Assembly (NCBI GenBank): GCA_028279505.1 | Contig: JANQNP010000022.1 | Coordinates: 1 to 64,000, forward strand | Length of the DNA stretch: 64,000 nucleotides | Source of the DNA: Dehalococcoidia bacterium | GTDB taxonomy: Bacteria > Chloroflexota > Dehalococcoidia > UBA2979 | Direction: 5' to 3' | Made by a program: the position numbers and the translations under genes | Shown: positions 17,327 to 26,193 of the stretch, one piece after another | How the letters are laid out: every line of letters starts with the position of its first letter | How positions within the stretch are numbered: position 1 is the first letter of the stretch | The notes under the pieces: model-generated | What the model was told of the DNA's origin: nothing | Database searches by the model: none | The model's input: the letters and a program-made list of their open reading frames with translations, nothing else

Positions 17327-18187
17327 CTACTCGCGCGGCTCGCTACGAGGGCCGAACGGCTCGGGCCGGAAGGGATCGTCGCGCGCCTTCAAGAAGGCAC
17401 CGAACCCGCCCTCAGCCTGCGCTTTGTCGAGGTGCTCGACATCCGGCCCGTCGTTCTCAGCCTCGACGATCGCCGAGAGCACGCCGTTCATGTTGAGCGC
17501 CGACCGCAGGCCCATCGCGTCGAGCCCGTAGGTCGTGATCGCCTTGTTCAGCCGCACCGATTCCGACGGCACCTTAGCCAAGCGCAGCGCCAGCTCCCGC
17601 GCCCGGTCCATCAGCTGGTCGTGTGGCACCACCTCGTTGATCGCCCCGATCCGCAGCGCCTCGGCCGCGTCGAAGTGGTCCCCCGTCAGCGCGTACCGAT
17701 GAGCGTTCTTCCACCCGCACAGCAACGCAAAGAGCACCGTCGTGTTCGAGGTCATCCGCACCTCGGGCTGCCCGAACGTCGCCTGATCCGAGGAGATCGT
17801 CACGTCGCACGCGAGCGAGTACCAGAACCCCCCGCCGATGCACCACCCGTTGATCGCCGCGATCACCGGCTTCGGGTGCGCCATGACGTTCATGATCATG
17901 TCGGGGTTCTTCATCGCCGAGTCCCACCACCGCTTGAGGTGGTCACTCGTCGGCAACCGAGGGCGGGCGCTGCTGTCGCCGGAGATGTCGTAGCCTGCCG
18001 AGAACGCGCGCCCCGCACCGGTCACGATGATCGAGCGGACTCGGTCGTCGGTCTTCGCCTCGTCCAGCGCCTCGTGGAACTCCCGTTCGAGGTCATTCGA
18101 CAGCGCGTTCAGCGCCTCCGGCCGGTTCAACGTGATCGTGAGAACCGGTCCCTCAACCTCGTACAGGACGTGCTCGTAGTCGGACAT
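17327..18187 (-). CDS. Enoyl-CoA hydratase/isomerase family protein
   Basis: A 286-residue crotonase-fold protein. The oxyanion-hole segments AFSAGYD (about 61-67) and INGWCIGGG (about 112-120) are present. Of the two catalytic glutamates of true enoyl-CoA hydratases, the second is present (Glu142 in FGQPE), but the first position, after GGG, is occupied by aromatic residues (FWY, 121-123). The reaction may therefore be an isomerisation, hydrolysis or C-C bond step rather than simple hydration. A GGGGGAT site precedes ATG 18187. It is directly upstream of the fused CoA-transferase. Confidence 0.85.
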   Translation of the reverse strand: MSDYEHVLYEVEGPVLTITLNRPEALNALSNDLEREFHEALDEAKTDDRVRSIIVTGAGRAFSAGYDISGDSSARPRLPTSDHLKRWWDSAMKNPDMIMNVMAHPKPVIAAINGWCIGGGFWYSLACDVTISSDQATFGQPEVRMTSNTTVLFALLCGWKNAHRYALTGDHFDAAEALRIGAINEVVPHDQLMDRARELALRLAKVPSESVRLNKAITTYGLDAMGLRSALNMNGVLSAIVEAENDGPDVEHLDKAQAEGGFGAFLKARDDPFRPEPFGPRSEPRE

Positions 18188-18262
18188 CGAATCCCCCGTC
18201 GTTCCGTGGCGCGCCGCGATTCTACGGGACTCTGTTTCTGGGGACGCCGGGTTCTACAGAAC

Positions 18263-18760
18263 TCAGTCGAGCGAGCCCGCCTCGCGAGCCAGCGCTTCGA
18301 TGCCGGCGGCTTCGAGACGGTGCGGCAGCCACTCCTGCTGGTGGCTCATCCCGAGTCGCTCATAGAAGGCGCGCGCCGGATTCCAGTCGAGCACCGACAG
18401 CTCGAGGCGCGCGCAACCCCGCTCCTCCGCAATCGCCGAGGCCGTCGCCATCAGCGCGCGCCCGGCGCCGGTCCCCCGCGCCGCCTCCTCGACGAACAGG
18501 TCCTCGATGTAGAGGCCGCTGGTCCCCTCCCACGTCGAGTAGTTCATGAAGAACAGCGCGAACCCGATCGGCGCCCCCTCGGACTCAGCGATCAGCGCCT
18601 CGAAGCTGGGACGATCGGCGAACCCGTCGCGCACGATATCGGCCTCAGTGATCTTGACGCTCGACGCCGGCTCGCGCTCGAACTCCGCGAGCCCGCGGAT
18701 GAAGCGAACGATCGTCGACGCATCGTCAGCCGTCGCCCATCGAACCCGCACCCCTGCCAT
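18263..18760 (-). CDS. GNAT family N-acetyltransferase (SAT-like)
   Basis: A 165-residue GNAT protein. YIEDLFVEEAARGTGAGRALM contains the acetyl-CoA pyrophosphate loop (R-x-x-G-x-G), and ELSVLDWNPARAFYERLGM is the C-terminal motif B. The length and the YIEDLFV and DWN-x-x-A-x-x-FY segments match the diamine/polyamine acetyltransferase-like subgroup. The acceptor amine is unknown. GGAG lies seven bases upstream of ATG 18760. Confidence 0.87.
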   Translation of the reverse strand: MAGVRVRWATADDASTIVRFIRGLAEFEREPASSVKITEADIVRDGFADRPSFEALIAESEGAPIGFALFFMNYSTWEGTSGLYIEDLFVEEAARGTGAGRALMATASAIAEERGCARLELSVLDWNPARAFYERLGMSHQQEWLPHRLEAAGIEALAREAGSLD

Positions 18761-18821
18761 GTACCTCTCCTCAGACCACCCTCTAGCAGGCGCGAAGCGT
18801 CCAAAGAGGGTCGAAGACCCC

Positions 18822-19592
18822 CTAGAAGCGGGTGTAGCCGCCGTCGATCACGAACTGATCGCCTGTGTGGTACTCGCTGGCGTCGCTCATCAGGTAGACC
18901 GCGAGACCACCGAAATCGGCGCCCTGCCCCCAGCGCCGCTCCGGGATGCGCTTCTTCACCGCGTTCTCGAACACCTCGTTGCCGAACGAGCGCTCCGTCA
19001 TCGGCGTCTCGATCCACCCCGGGATGATCGTGTTCGCCGTGATGCCGTAGCGCGCCAGCTCCACGGCGAGCCCGCGCACCATCGAGATCATCGCACCCTT
19101 CGAGGACGCATACGGCTCGCTCCGCGGGGCCCCGTGCACCGTCGACACGCTCGAGGTGCCGACCAGCCGTCCACCCTCGCCGCGCTCGACCATGTGCTTC
19201 GCGGCCGCGCGGAACGTCCAGAACACGCCGTCCAGGTTCACCCCGAGCACGCGCCGCCACTCCTCGGTCGGGATGTCGATGAACGGCGTGCCGTTCCCGC
19301 CGACGCCGGCGTTCGCGTAAGCGCCGTCGACCTTGCCGAACTGCTCGACCGTTGCCGTGAAGGACGCCTCGACCGCCGCCTCGTCGGAGACGTCGCAGAT
19401 CATCGCGGCGACCTTCGCCCCGGTCGCCTCGAGCTGCGCGAGCGCGGCCTCGTTCTTCTGCGGGTTCGTCCCCCAGATGCACACGTCCGCGCCCGCCTCG
19501 GCGAGCGCCTGCGCCATCCCGAGCCCGATCCCGCTGTTGCCGCCCGTGACGAGGGCGACCTTGCCGGTCAGGTTCATCGGTTCGTAGGGCAT
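18822..19592 (-). CDS. Short-chain dehydrogenase/reductase
   Basis: A 256-residue classical SDR. The cofactor loop is TGGNSGIG (16-23), the NAG motif is ANAGVGG and the active site is Ser-x13-YASSK, with IPGWIETPM after it. It probably oxidises a secondary alcohol or reduces a ketone with NAD(P). AGGAGG lies seven bases before ATG 19592. Neighbouring CoA and amidase genes suggest a catabolic role; the substrate is unknown. Confidence 0.9.
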   Translation of the reverse strand: MPYEPMNLTGKVALVTGGNSGIGLGMAQALAEAGADVCIWGTNPQKNEAALAQLEATGAKVAAMICDVSDEAAVEASFTATVEQFGKVDGAYANAGVGGNGTPFIDIPTEEWRRVLGVNLDGVFWTFRAAAKHMVERGEGGRLVGTSSVSTVHGAPRSEPYASSKGAMISMVRGLAVELARYGITANTIIPGWIETPMTERSFGNEVFENAVKKRIPERRWGQGADFGGLAVYLMSDASEYHTGDQFVIDGGYTRF

Positions 19593-19671
19593 CGGCTGGG
19601 TCCTCCTCGGCAGTGGCGCTTGGGTCCCGGATGCTAGCGGTCGACAGCGTTGCTGCCGAGTTCGGATCGAG

Positions 19672-21087
19672 TCAGCTGCTCACCGGATCGACCGGGCTCG
19701 ACGGAACGCCGGCGCGTTCGATCGCCTCGGCGGCGCGGAAGAGGCGCGCCTCGTGGTAGCGACCGGCGACGAGCTGGACGCCAACCGGCGTCTGGCCGTG
19801 CGGGCCATCGACGAGGCTGGTGCTCACCGTGAGGCCAGGCAGCGCCATGAACGGGAAGCCGATCTGGAAGAGCTGCGCTTCCATCACGCGCTCGAACGCC
19901 TCGGGTGACTCGGTGATCAGCATGTCCGGGAACGGCAACTCCGCCGAGACCGGGCAGAGCAAGACCGGGTACTCCTCGAGGAACAGACGCCACTGGCGGC
20001 TGAAGGTCGCCTGCAATCGGAGTGTGTCCATCATCTCGTCGAGGGTCGGCGCGGGGCAGCGCGCTTCCATCTGTTGGAACACGAAGTTGGCATCCGGGTC
20101 GTCCTCGCGCGCAACAGCGCCGTAGTCGCCCTGGCGATACTGAGCGAGCCAGAGCCGGGCCTGGTGCATGGCGGGCTCGCGGATGGGCGGGATCCCGACC
20201 TCCTCGACGCTCCAGCCGTCGTCCTCCAAGCGGCGAGCCGCGTCGCGAACGGCGGCCTCGACCTCGGGTACCACCTCCCACCCCTCGGGTGCGATGCACA
20301 TCGCCGCCCGCTTCTCGCCCAGCGGGAGTCCGAGGGGTGCGGGCGTGTACCACGGATCGCGCAGGTCCTCAGTCGCCATCGCGGCGAAACCGAGCCGCAG
20401 ATCCTCGATGGTCCGAGCGATCGGCCCGGACACGGCCATCAGCAGGCCTCCAATCCCGCGATCGGCTTTCGCCGTCGCGTTCATGGTCGGCACGCGACCG
20501 AGGGTGGGGCGGAGTCCGTGCACCCCGCATGCGTAGGCGGGGTAGCGGATCGACCCGGCGATGTCGCTGCCGTGTGCAATCGCGCCGATGCCCGCCGCGA
20601 CCGCCGAGGCCGCGCCGCCCGACGAACCGCCTGGAGTGAGCGCAGGGTTCCGAGGGTTGCGAGTGTGGCCGTGCAGGCTGTTGCGCGTGAACCAGTGCAG
20701 CGAGAACGCAGGGGTATTGGTGCGGCCGACGATCACCGCACCGGCACTGCGCAGGTTGCTGACCAGCGGACTGTCGACCTCGGCGACGAGGTCTTGCTGG
20801 ATGCGTAGACCGTTGGTCGTGGGGTGCCCGGCCTGGTCGGCGACCACTTTGATCGTGACTGTGACCCCGGCGAGCGGGCCGGGGTCATCCCCGCGCTCGA
20901 TCGCTTCATCGACGCGAGCCGCCTCCGCGAGAGCTTCGTCCGGCATCTCGGTGACCACCGCGTTGATCGCGGGGTTCACTGCCGCGAGCCGGTCGAGCGT
21001 GCTCTGGGCGACCTCGACCGCGGTTATCTCTCGACCCCGTACGTTCGCGGCCACCTCTGAAGCGGAGAGTTGCCACAGCCCAGGCAT
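19672..21087 (-). CDS. Amidase signature family hydrolase
   Basis: A 471-residue amidase-signature enzyme, the usual length. The catalytic triad is visible: Lys80 in VTIKVVAD, the cis-Ser in TPGGSSGG (155/156) and the nucleophile Ser179 in GSDIAGSIR. It hydrolyses C-N amide bonds of an unknown small amide; GatA is less likely because gatB and gatC are absent. The Shine-Dalgarno site TAGGA also contains the stop codon of the adjacent alpha/beta hydrolase gene, which ends 8 bases before this start, so the two are an operon. Confidence 0.9.
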   Translation of the reverse strand: MPGLWQLSASEVAANVRGREITAVEVAQSTLDRLAAVNPAINAVVTEMPDEALAEAARVDEAIERGDDPGPLAGVTVTIKVVADQAGHPTTNGLRIQQDLVAEVDSPLVSNLRSAGAVIVGRTNTPAFSLHWFTRNSLHGHTRNPRNPALTPGGSSGGAASAVAAGIGAIAHGSDIAGSIRYPAYACGVHGLRPTLGRVPTMNATAKADRGIGGLLMAVSGPIARTIEDLRLGFAAMATEDLRDPWYTPAPLGLPLGEKRAAMCIAPEGWEVVPEVEAAVRDAARRLEDDGWSVEEVGIPPIREPAMHQARLWLAQYRQGDYGAVAREDDPDANFVFQQMEARCPAPTLDEMMDTLRLQATFSRQWRLFLEEYPVLLCPVSAELPFPDMLITESPEAFERVMEAQLFQIGFPFMALPGLTVSTSLVDGPHGQTPVGVQLVAGRYHEARLFRAAEAIERAGVPSSPVDPVSS

Positions 21088-21095
21088 CAGGATTC

Positions 21096-21830
21096 CTACC
21101 GGCTTGACTCGACGCGGTCGATGAACTCGATCACCCTCGGCGCGACGATGTCGACGGCATCCGCGGCGCCGGAGTGGTCGGCGCCCTCAACCGCGAAGAA
21201 CGTGGCGTCCGCCGCCGCGGCTGCGACGCCGGGCATCTCATCGGCCGCGCCGTTGGGATCCTCGGTGCCCGCGAAGAGCAGGACCGGAACGTCGGTCAGC
21301 CGCAACGCCTGTCGCGCACCGCCCCACACGTTCAGCTGGCCAAGACTGTGCTGCATCGCGTGCGGGAACTCGTCGAGCGCTCGCGCGTACAGCGGATTCT
21401 CGCGAAGAGCTGGACTCGCCTCGAGGGTGGCCCAGTCCGCCGCCGCCGGCTTCAGCGGACTGAAGCCGCCGATGGTCAGCGAGCGGAATCGCTGCGGCAT
21501 GTAGATCGAGATGCCGTATCCGATCCAGCCACCCATCGAGTAGCCCATGTAGTGCGCCGTCTCGACGCCCGCGTCGTGGAGCACCGAGGCGATGTCGACC
21601 ACTCGAGTCCGCAGCTCGTAGGCCTCAAGATCGTCCGGCTTGTCACTCTCGCCGTGGCCGCGCGAGTCAATCAGCAGGCATTGGTACTTCGGCGCGAAGC
21701 GCTCCACGTAGCCCCGCTGCCACCAGGATTCGAGGCTGGAGAGCAGCCCATGCTGCAGAACGAGCGGTGGGCCGTCACCCTCGACCTCGTAGTGAATGCG
21801 AACGCCGTCTGGCGCGGTGGCGAAGGGCAT
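21096..21830 (-). CDS. Alpha/beta hydrolase
   Basis: A 244-residue alpha/beta-fold hydrolase with oxyanion segment LQHGLL, nucleophile Ser98 in GYSMGG, acid Asp in FAGTEDPNG and His in GADHSG. The set fits a carboxylesterase or a C-C bond hydrolase acting on a small substrate. I chose ATG 21830, preceded by GGAGG at the right distance, over the long upstream extension, which is out of character. First gene of a pair with the amidase. Confidence 0.9.
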   Translation of the reverse strand: MPFATAPDGVRIHYEVEGDGPPLVLQHGLLSSLESWWQRGYVERFAPKYQCLLIDSRGHGESDKPDDLEAYELRTRVVDIASVLHDAGVETAHYMGYSMGGWIGYGISIYMPQRFRSLTIGGFSPLKPAAADWATLEASPALRENPLYARALDEFPHAMQHSLGQLNVWGGARQALRLTDVPVLLFAGTEDPNGAADEMPGVAAAAADATFFAVEGADHSGAADAVDIVAPRVIEFIDRVESSR

Positions 21831-21886
21831 GCGGTCCTCCTGCGGTACCTCGCGATGCGGGCGGATGCTAGCAGCGACCGGGGGCG

Positions 21887-23035
21887 CTAGCCGGAGTCGG
21901 CCCCGAGGAGCTGAGCGCCAATCTCCTCGTAGTGACGCCGCGACGCGGCGATGTGGTGCTTCGCGACGTTCAGGTCGCGATAGGCACGCTCGAGGCGGTT
22001 CGCGCGGAAGATCGCCGGCGTGCCCACGGCGTCGTACAGGATGCCGACGGCCCGCGCCGATTCGTGGACCGCGTGCATCAGCGCGAGGCGAGCGATCCGC
22101 TCGTTCGCTTCGAAGCTCGCGCGATCGTTGCAGGCCGACTCCCACGCCGCGCCCACCGCATCGAGGAGGAACGCGCGCGCCGACTGGACGACCGCGTCCG
22201 CCTCGGCGACCGCGCGCTGCACGTGGGGACGCTCCCGCAGCAGCGAGGGCGTCACCTTCGAGGCGCTGTGTGACGCCAGCGCAGTCAGATCCTCGATCGC
22301 CCCGCGCGCGACGCCGACGGCGTTGCCGCCGTGCAGGCACCAACCCCACATCTGGCTGAACGGGAGATCGTGGCGAGGCCCGGACGCGTACGACCGCTCG
22401 TCAGAGCGCATCGTGCGCTCGGCCGGGACGAAGGCGCCGTCGAGGAGAAAGTCGTGGCTGCCGGTGCCGCGCATGCCCATCGTGTCCCAGCGGTCCTCGA
22501 CGCGGCCGTCGGCTGGCGGCAAGAACAGCACGCGGGTGCGCTGGTTGCCGTCGGCGTCGCGAAGCACGGCGCCCTCGGGACCATCGAGGAGCCACGCGCC
22601 GACCGAGACCCAGTTCGCCTGCATGATGCCGCTGACGAAGTCCCAGTGACCGGTGGCGCGAAAGCCGCCCTCCACCTCGTACGCCGTGCCCTGCGGCTGG
22701 ATCGCGCCGGCCATGCGGATGTGCGGATCGCGCTCGCGCATCCCGGCGATCGCCGCGGGCGAGAGCCACGCGAGCAGCGCCGCCTCGTACGAGCAGTTGG
22801 TGACGAGCCAGCCCGCCGAGGCGTCCGCCTTCCCGATCTGCTCCGTCGCGAGGATCGCCGTGACCGGGTCCACGTCGCCGCCACCGTAGTCGGCCGGCGT
22901 GAGCAGCGAGAACAGCCGCGCCTCGGTCATCGCGTCGACGAGGTGGGCGGGGAGCTGGCGCTCCGCCTCGATCTGGTCGGAGGCCGCGCGGATCTCCGGC
23001 GCGATCCGACGGGCGGCCTCGACAACGTCGTGCAT
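21887..23035 (-). CDS. Acyl-CoA-dehydrogenase-like flavin enzyme
   Basis: A 382-residue protein of the acyl-CoA dehydrogenase fold, closest in look to group D flavin-dependent hydroxylases (HsaA/HpaB/DszC-like) rather than true dehydrogenases: it has ADYGGGDVDP, SAGWL, a W-x-F-x-S-G-I segment (GHWDFVSGI) and MRGTGSHDF. Such enzymes oxygenate aromatics or organosulfur compounds using reduced flavin from a partner reductase; no reductase gene is adjacent. The start ATG 23035 lies 6 bases after TATCAT (23047-23042), so translation is likely leaderless; a longer form from 23149 would read through the promoter region. Divergent from the ProA-like gene. Confidence 0.8.
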   Translation of the reverse strand: MHDVVEAARRIAPEIRAASDQIEAERQLPAHLVDAMTEARLFSLLTPADYGGGDVDPVTAILATEQIGKADASAGWLVTNCSYEAALLAWLSPAAIAGMRERDPHIRMAGAIQPQGTAYEVEGGFRATGHWDFVSGIMQANWVSVGAWLLDGPEGAVLRDADGNQRTRVLFLPPADGRVEDRWDTMGMRGTGSHDFLLDGAFVPAERTMRSDERSYASGPRHDLPFSQMWGWCLHGGNAVGVARGAIEDLTALASHSASKVTPSLLRERPHVQRAVAEADAVVQSARAFLLDAVGAAWESACNDRASFEANERIARLALMHAVHESARAVGILYDAVGTPAIFRANRLERAYRDLNVAKHHIAASRRHYEEIGAQLLGADSG

Positions 23036-23041
23036 CGGCGG

Positions 23042-23047
23042 ATGATA
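23042..23047 (-). promoter_or_regulatory. -10 element for leaderless start of flavoprotein gene
   Basis: TATCAT on the minus strand ends six bases before the ATG at 23035. No Shine-Dalgarno site precedes the ATG. Transcription would start at or next to the start codon. Confidence 0.45.
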
Positions 23048-23079
23048 GCCGCGCCGCCACCCGCCGAGGCGTGCGACGG

Positions 23080-23108
23080 TTCCGAGGACCGCCGCCGCTC
23101 GGTACGCT
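23080..23108 (+). promoter_or_regulatory. Candidate promoter of ProA-like gene
   Basis: TTCCGA, 17 bases, TACGCT. The -10 hexamer ends nine bases before the ATG at 23118 and no Shine-Dalgarno site is seen, again suggesting a leaderless or near-leaderless transcript. Confidence 0.42.
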
Positions 23109-23117
23109 GGTCGCCTG

Positions 23118-24614
23118 ATGAACGAACTCACCCACCTCGAAGCCGGCATGCCGATCGTCTACGGCGGCAACCGTGTCGCCCACGTCAGCGAGGAGCTGGC
23201 GAACGCCTTCTCCGAGGGCGATCGACTCGTCGTCGTCCAGACCACGGGTGACTTGCTGCACATCCCGAAGGACGTGTGGGCGATCTCGCGCGACGCCGTC
23301 GGCGCGGCGTCTGACGCCTTCGCCCAGATGGGCGCGATCAGCGATGAGCAGATCAGCGCCTTCTACGAGGCCTTCGCGCGCCGCCTGGAGGACGACGCCA
23401 CCTTTGCGCCGATCGCAGAGGCGAACGCCTCGGACGTCGCCACGGCCCAGTCCCGAGGGCGCACCACCACGCGGCTGATCCTCAGCGACAAGATGCGCGC
23501 CGACATGATCGCCGGCCTGCGGATGTGGCGGGACGCGCCCGGCGGGCGCGGCGAGGTCGTCGAGGGGCTGCAGCACGAAGGCTGGCGCGTCGAACAGGTG
23601 CGCGCCGGCCTCGGCCCGGTCGGATTCGTCTTCGAGGGTCGCCCCAACGTCTTCGCGGACGCGACCGGCGTGATCCGCGCCGGCAACACCGTCGTCTTCC
23701 GCATCGGCTCAGACGCCCTCGGCACGGCCGAGGCGATCGTCGAGCACGCCCTCGACCCGGCGATCGAGGAGTCGGGGCTGCCCGCCGGAGCAGCCTCGCT
23801 GGTGGCGACGGCCTCGAGGGCGGCCGGTTGGGCGATGTTCTCAGACCCGCGCGTCGCGCTGGCGGTAGCCCGCGGCTCCGGACCAGCGGTGGCCCAGCTC
23901 GGCGCGGTCGCGCGGCAGGCCGGACTGCCGGTCAGCCTCCACGGCACCGGCGGCGCCTGGATCGTCGCGTCCGAGTCGGCCGACGCCTCGGACTTCACGG
24001 CCGCCGTCGCCAACTCGCTCGACCGCAAAGTCTGCAACACGCTCAACACTTGCACGATCGTCTCGGCCCGCGAAGGCGACCTGGTGACGGCGTTCCTCGA
24101 CGGGGTGCGCCAGGTTCAGGAGCGGCAGCAGGTCAACGTGAAGCTGCACGTGCTGGACGGCCACCAGTGGCTCATCCCTCGCGAGTGGTTCGAGGAGCGG
24201 CCGATCGGCCGCGCCGAGGGCGACGTCGTCGAGCCACAGACCGAGGTGATCACCGGCGACCGGCTCGGCGAGGAGTGGGAGTGGGAGACCAGCCCCGAGG
24301 TCACGCTCGCGATCGTCCCCGACGTGGAGACCGCCATCCGCCTCTTCAATGAGCAGAGCCCCAGGTTCGCCGCCTCGCTGATCTCCGAGGACGCCGACGA
24401 GCACGAGCGCTTCTTCAACATGATCGACTCCCCCTTCGTCGGCGACGGGATGACCCGGTGGGTCGACGGCCAGTACGCCCTAGGACGCCCCGAGCTCGGC
24501 CTCTCGAACTGGCAGTTCGGCCGCCTCTTCGGCCGCGGCGGCGTGCTCTCCGGGGACTCGGTGTTCACCGTGCGCACGCGCGCCTTCCAGGAAGACCCCA
24601 ACCTCGGGCGGTAG
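23118..24614 (+). CDS. ProA-like aldehyde dehydrogenase (glutamate-5-semialdehyde dehydrogenase family)
   Basis: A 498-residue aldehyde dehydrogenase of the ProA (ALDH18) family. The core (about 70-498) has GPVGFVFEGRPNVFADA, the nucleotide-binding region typical of ProA, and the nucleophile Cys306 in KVCNTLNT. Canonical ProA has about 420 residues; the first 70 residues here are an extension of unknown role (GDRLVVVQTTGDLLHIP). No proB is adjacent. Because of the extension and a catabolic neighbourhood it may act on another acyl-phosphate or semialdehyde rather than in proline synthesis, so I give no gene symbol. Confidence 0.82.
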   Translation: MNELTHLEAGMPIVYGGNRVAHVSEELANAFSEGDRLVVVQTTGDLLHIPKDVWAISRDAVGAASDAFAQMGAISDEQISAFYEAFARRLEDDATFAPIAEANASDVATAQSRGRTTTRLILSDKMRADMIAGLRMWRDAPGGRGEVVEGLQHEGWRVEQVRAGLGPVGFVFEGRPNVFADATGVIRAGNTVVFRIGSDALGTAEAIVEHALDPAIEESGLPAGAASLVATASRAAGWAMFSDPRVALAVARGSGPAVAQLGAVARQAGLPVSLHGTGGAWIVASESADASDFTAAVANSLDRKVCNTLNTCTIVSAREGDLVTAFLDGVRQVQERQQVNVKLHVLDGHQWLIPREWFEERPIGRAEGDVVEPQTEVITGDRLGEEWEWETSPEVTLAIVPDVETAIRLFNEQSPRFAASLISEDADEHERFFNMIDSPFVGDGMTRWVDGQYALGRPELGLSNWQFGRLFGRGGVLSGDSVFTVRTRAFQEDPNLGR

Positions 24615-24647
24615 GAACCGGGCAGCCTCCACCTTCGTTCTGCCCGT

Positions 24648-26060
24648 ATGCGGACCAATGTCTCGCTATTCTTGGTCGTCGTCGTGATCTTGATGGCTGC
24701 CTGCTCGGGTGATGGTCCGGCGCCGCCGTCAACGTCTCCAGGAGCCGTCGAGACGGCGATCGCTGACGCTTCACCGCCGATGTCGGCCTCACCGTCGCCC
24801 ACGACCAGAGCGCCCTTCGTGCTGCCGACGCCAGCGACGCCCGCCGAACCAGAGCCCGTCGTATCGCCCGGCACCGACTACCCCACCGTTGGGCTCGACG
24901 CGGATGGCCTCCCGCTAGCAACCGTCGGGACGCTGGTCGTGTACACCAAGCACCTGAGCCAAAACACGAAACTGGAGGTAGTCACCTTCGACCTCCAAAC
25001 AGGCCGGCGCCTGTCTGACTTTCGCCTTGAGGCGCCGCGGTACATCCAGGTCGAACGCGCCGGTAGCCGGATAGTTGCGACGTTCGATGGCCAGCTCTGG
25101 TCCTACGCGCTTGATGGCTCCGACGGCCTCCTCCTGAATGATGAACTGCCTACCACCTACCACATGCCGTCCCCTGACGGCGGGCGCGTGGCGCTGTCGG
25201 GTTGGAGCGAAGACCGGTCCGCCAGCGTCGCGATCGTCGACGTCAACACAGGCGAGCACCTCAGCGTCCTCAACCTCCAAGAGCAGTTCGCTGATTGGAA
25301 GGGCGAGCCGGCGATCTCCCACTGGATCTCCGAGGACGAGTTGCTCGTGGTCGGCGTCTGCAACTGCGACAGCGGACCGCCCGGCTACTTCGGCGTCATC
25401 ATCAACGTGAACGGCTCCGTCGAGCGTGCGTCTGAACTTCAACCGGAGCGAGGACCGCGTGAAGTCGTGTTCGGCGAGGAGTTCTCACTGCTCTGCCGGT
25501 TCGTCGGTTACGCCGGTGCCCGGACCGTGTCCCTCGTTGACGGTACGACCGGTGCCGTGCTCGCCGAGGCGCGCGAATCGGCGCCGGTCCTGGTTGGAGT
25601 CGAGATGTCCCTCGACGGTACAGAGGTGCTCGTGATCAGCCTCGACGCTGACGAGGAGCTGCGCGCGCACCTCAACTCGGTCTTCGAGTCGGGCGAGTGT
25701 GAAGACGGCGGTGCCAGCGGCTGGGGAGCGCCGCGGCTGTTGAGTCTCCTTCGTGAAGGCGGGACGACTCTGGAACCGATCGAGTCACGCCTGGAAGTCC
25801 TCGAGCGATGGTACGAGCCGATCCCGGTCTTCGAATGCAACGGCGAGCAACGCGCTGGGTGGTACGGACATGTTGGTCTTGAGCACCCGCAGTGGGCCAG
25901 CCCGGTCGGCTACGCCGACCACATCGCGTTCACCTCCAGTAGCTGCCGAGGCGACGACGCCTCCGTCGACATGCGAATCGGCCCAGTCCTCGTCGACAGC
26001 GGCGTAGCCCGCTACCGCGTGCTCGGCTTCTTCGATAAGACACGAGCTCTCGAGGACTAG
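24648..26060 (+). CDS. Lipoprotein, beta-propeller-like, paralogue 1
   Basis: A 470-residue lipoprotein: signal sequence with lipobox LMAAC (Cys19), a Ser/Thr/Pro-rich linker to about 85, then a beta-rich region with WSYALDGSD and PSPDGGRVALSG blocks, as in blades of TolB/DPP-IV-type propellers. Several cysteines (CNCDSG, SGEC, FECNGEQ) may form disulfides. The function is unknown. It is a tandem paralogue of the next gene, sharing its layout and most conserved blocks. The ATG at 24648 has no clear Shine-Dalgarno site. Confidence 0.75.
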   Translation: MRTNVSLFLVVVVILMAACSGDGPAPPSTSPGAVETAIADASPPMSASPSPTTRAPFVLPTPATPAEPEPVVSPGTDYPTVGLDADGLPLATVGTLVVYTKHLSQNTKLEVVTFDLQTGRRLSDFRLEAPRYIQVERAGSRIVATFDGQLWSYALDGSDGLLLNDELPTTYHMPSPDGGRVALSGWSEDRSASVAIVDVNTGEHLSVLNLQEQFADWKGEPAISHWISEDELLVVGVCNCDSGPPGYFGVIINVNGSVERASELQPERGPREVVFGEEFSLLCRFVGYAGARTVSLVDGTTGAVLAEARESAPVLVGVEMSLDGTEVLVISLDADEELRAHLNSVFESGECEDGGASGWGAPRLLSLLREGGTTLEPIESRLEVLERWYEPIPVFECNGEQRAGWYGHVGLEHPQWASPVGYADHIAFTSSSCRGDDASVDMRIGPVLVDSGVARYRVLGFFDKTRALED

Positions 26061-26193
26061 ACCGCCGTCGAGCTCTGAGCGATGCGATCTCTCCTCCGAG
26101 GAAGGCCGTGCATCTCTGCTGTGAGCTAGCCGCCGCTCCTTGTCCTCAGACGCCGCACCGGAACCACGCTCGCCGCCCGATCGTTCAATCCTC

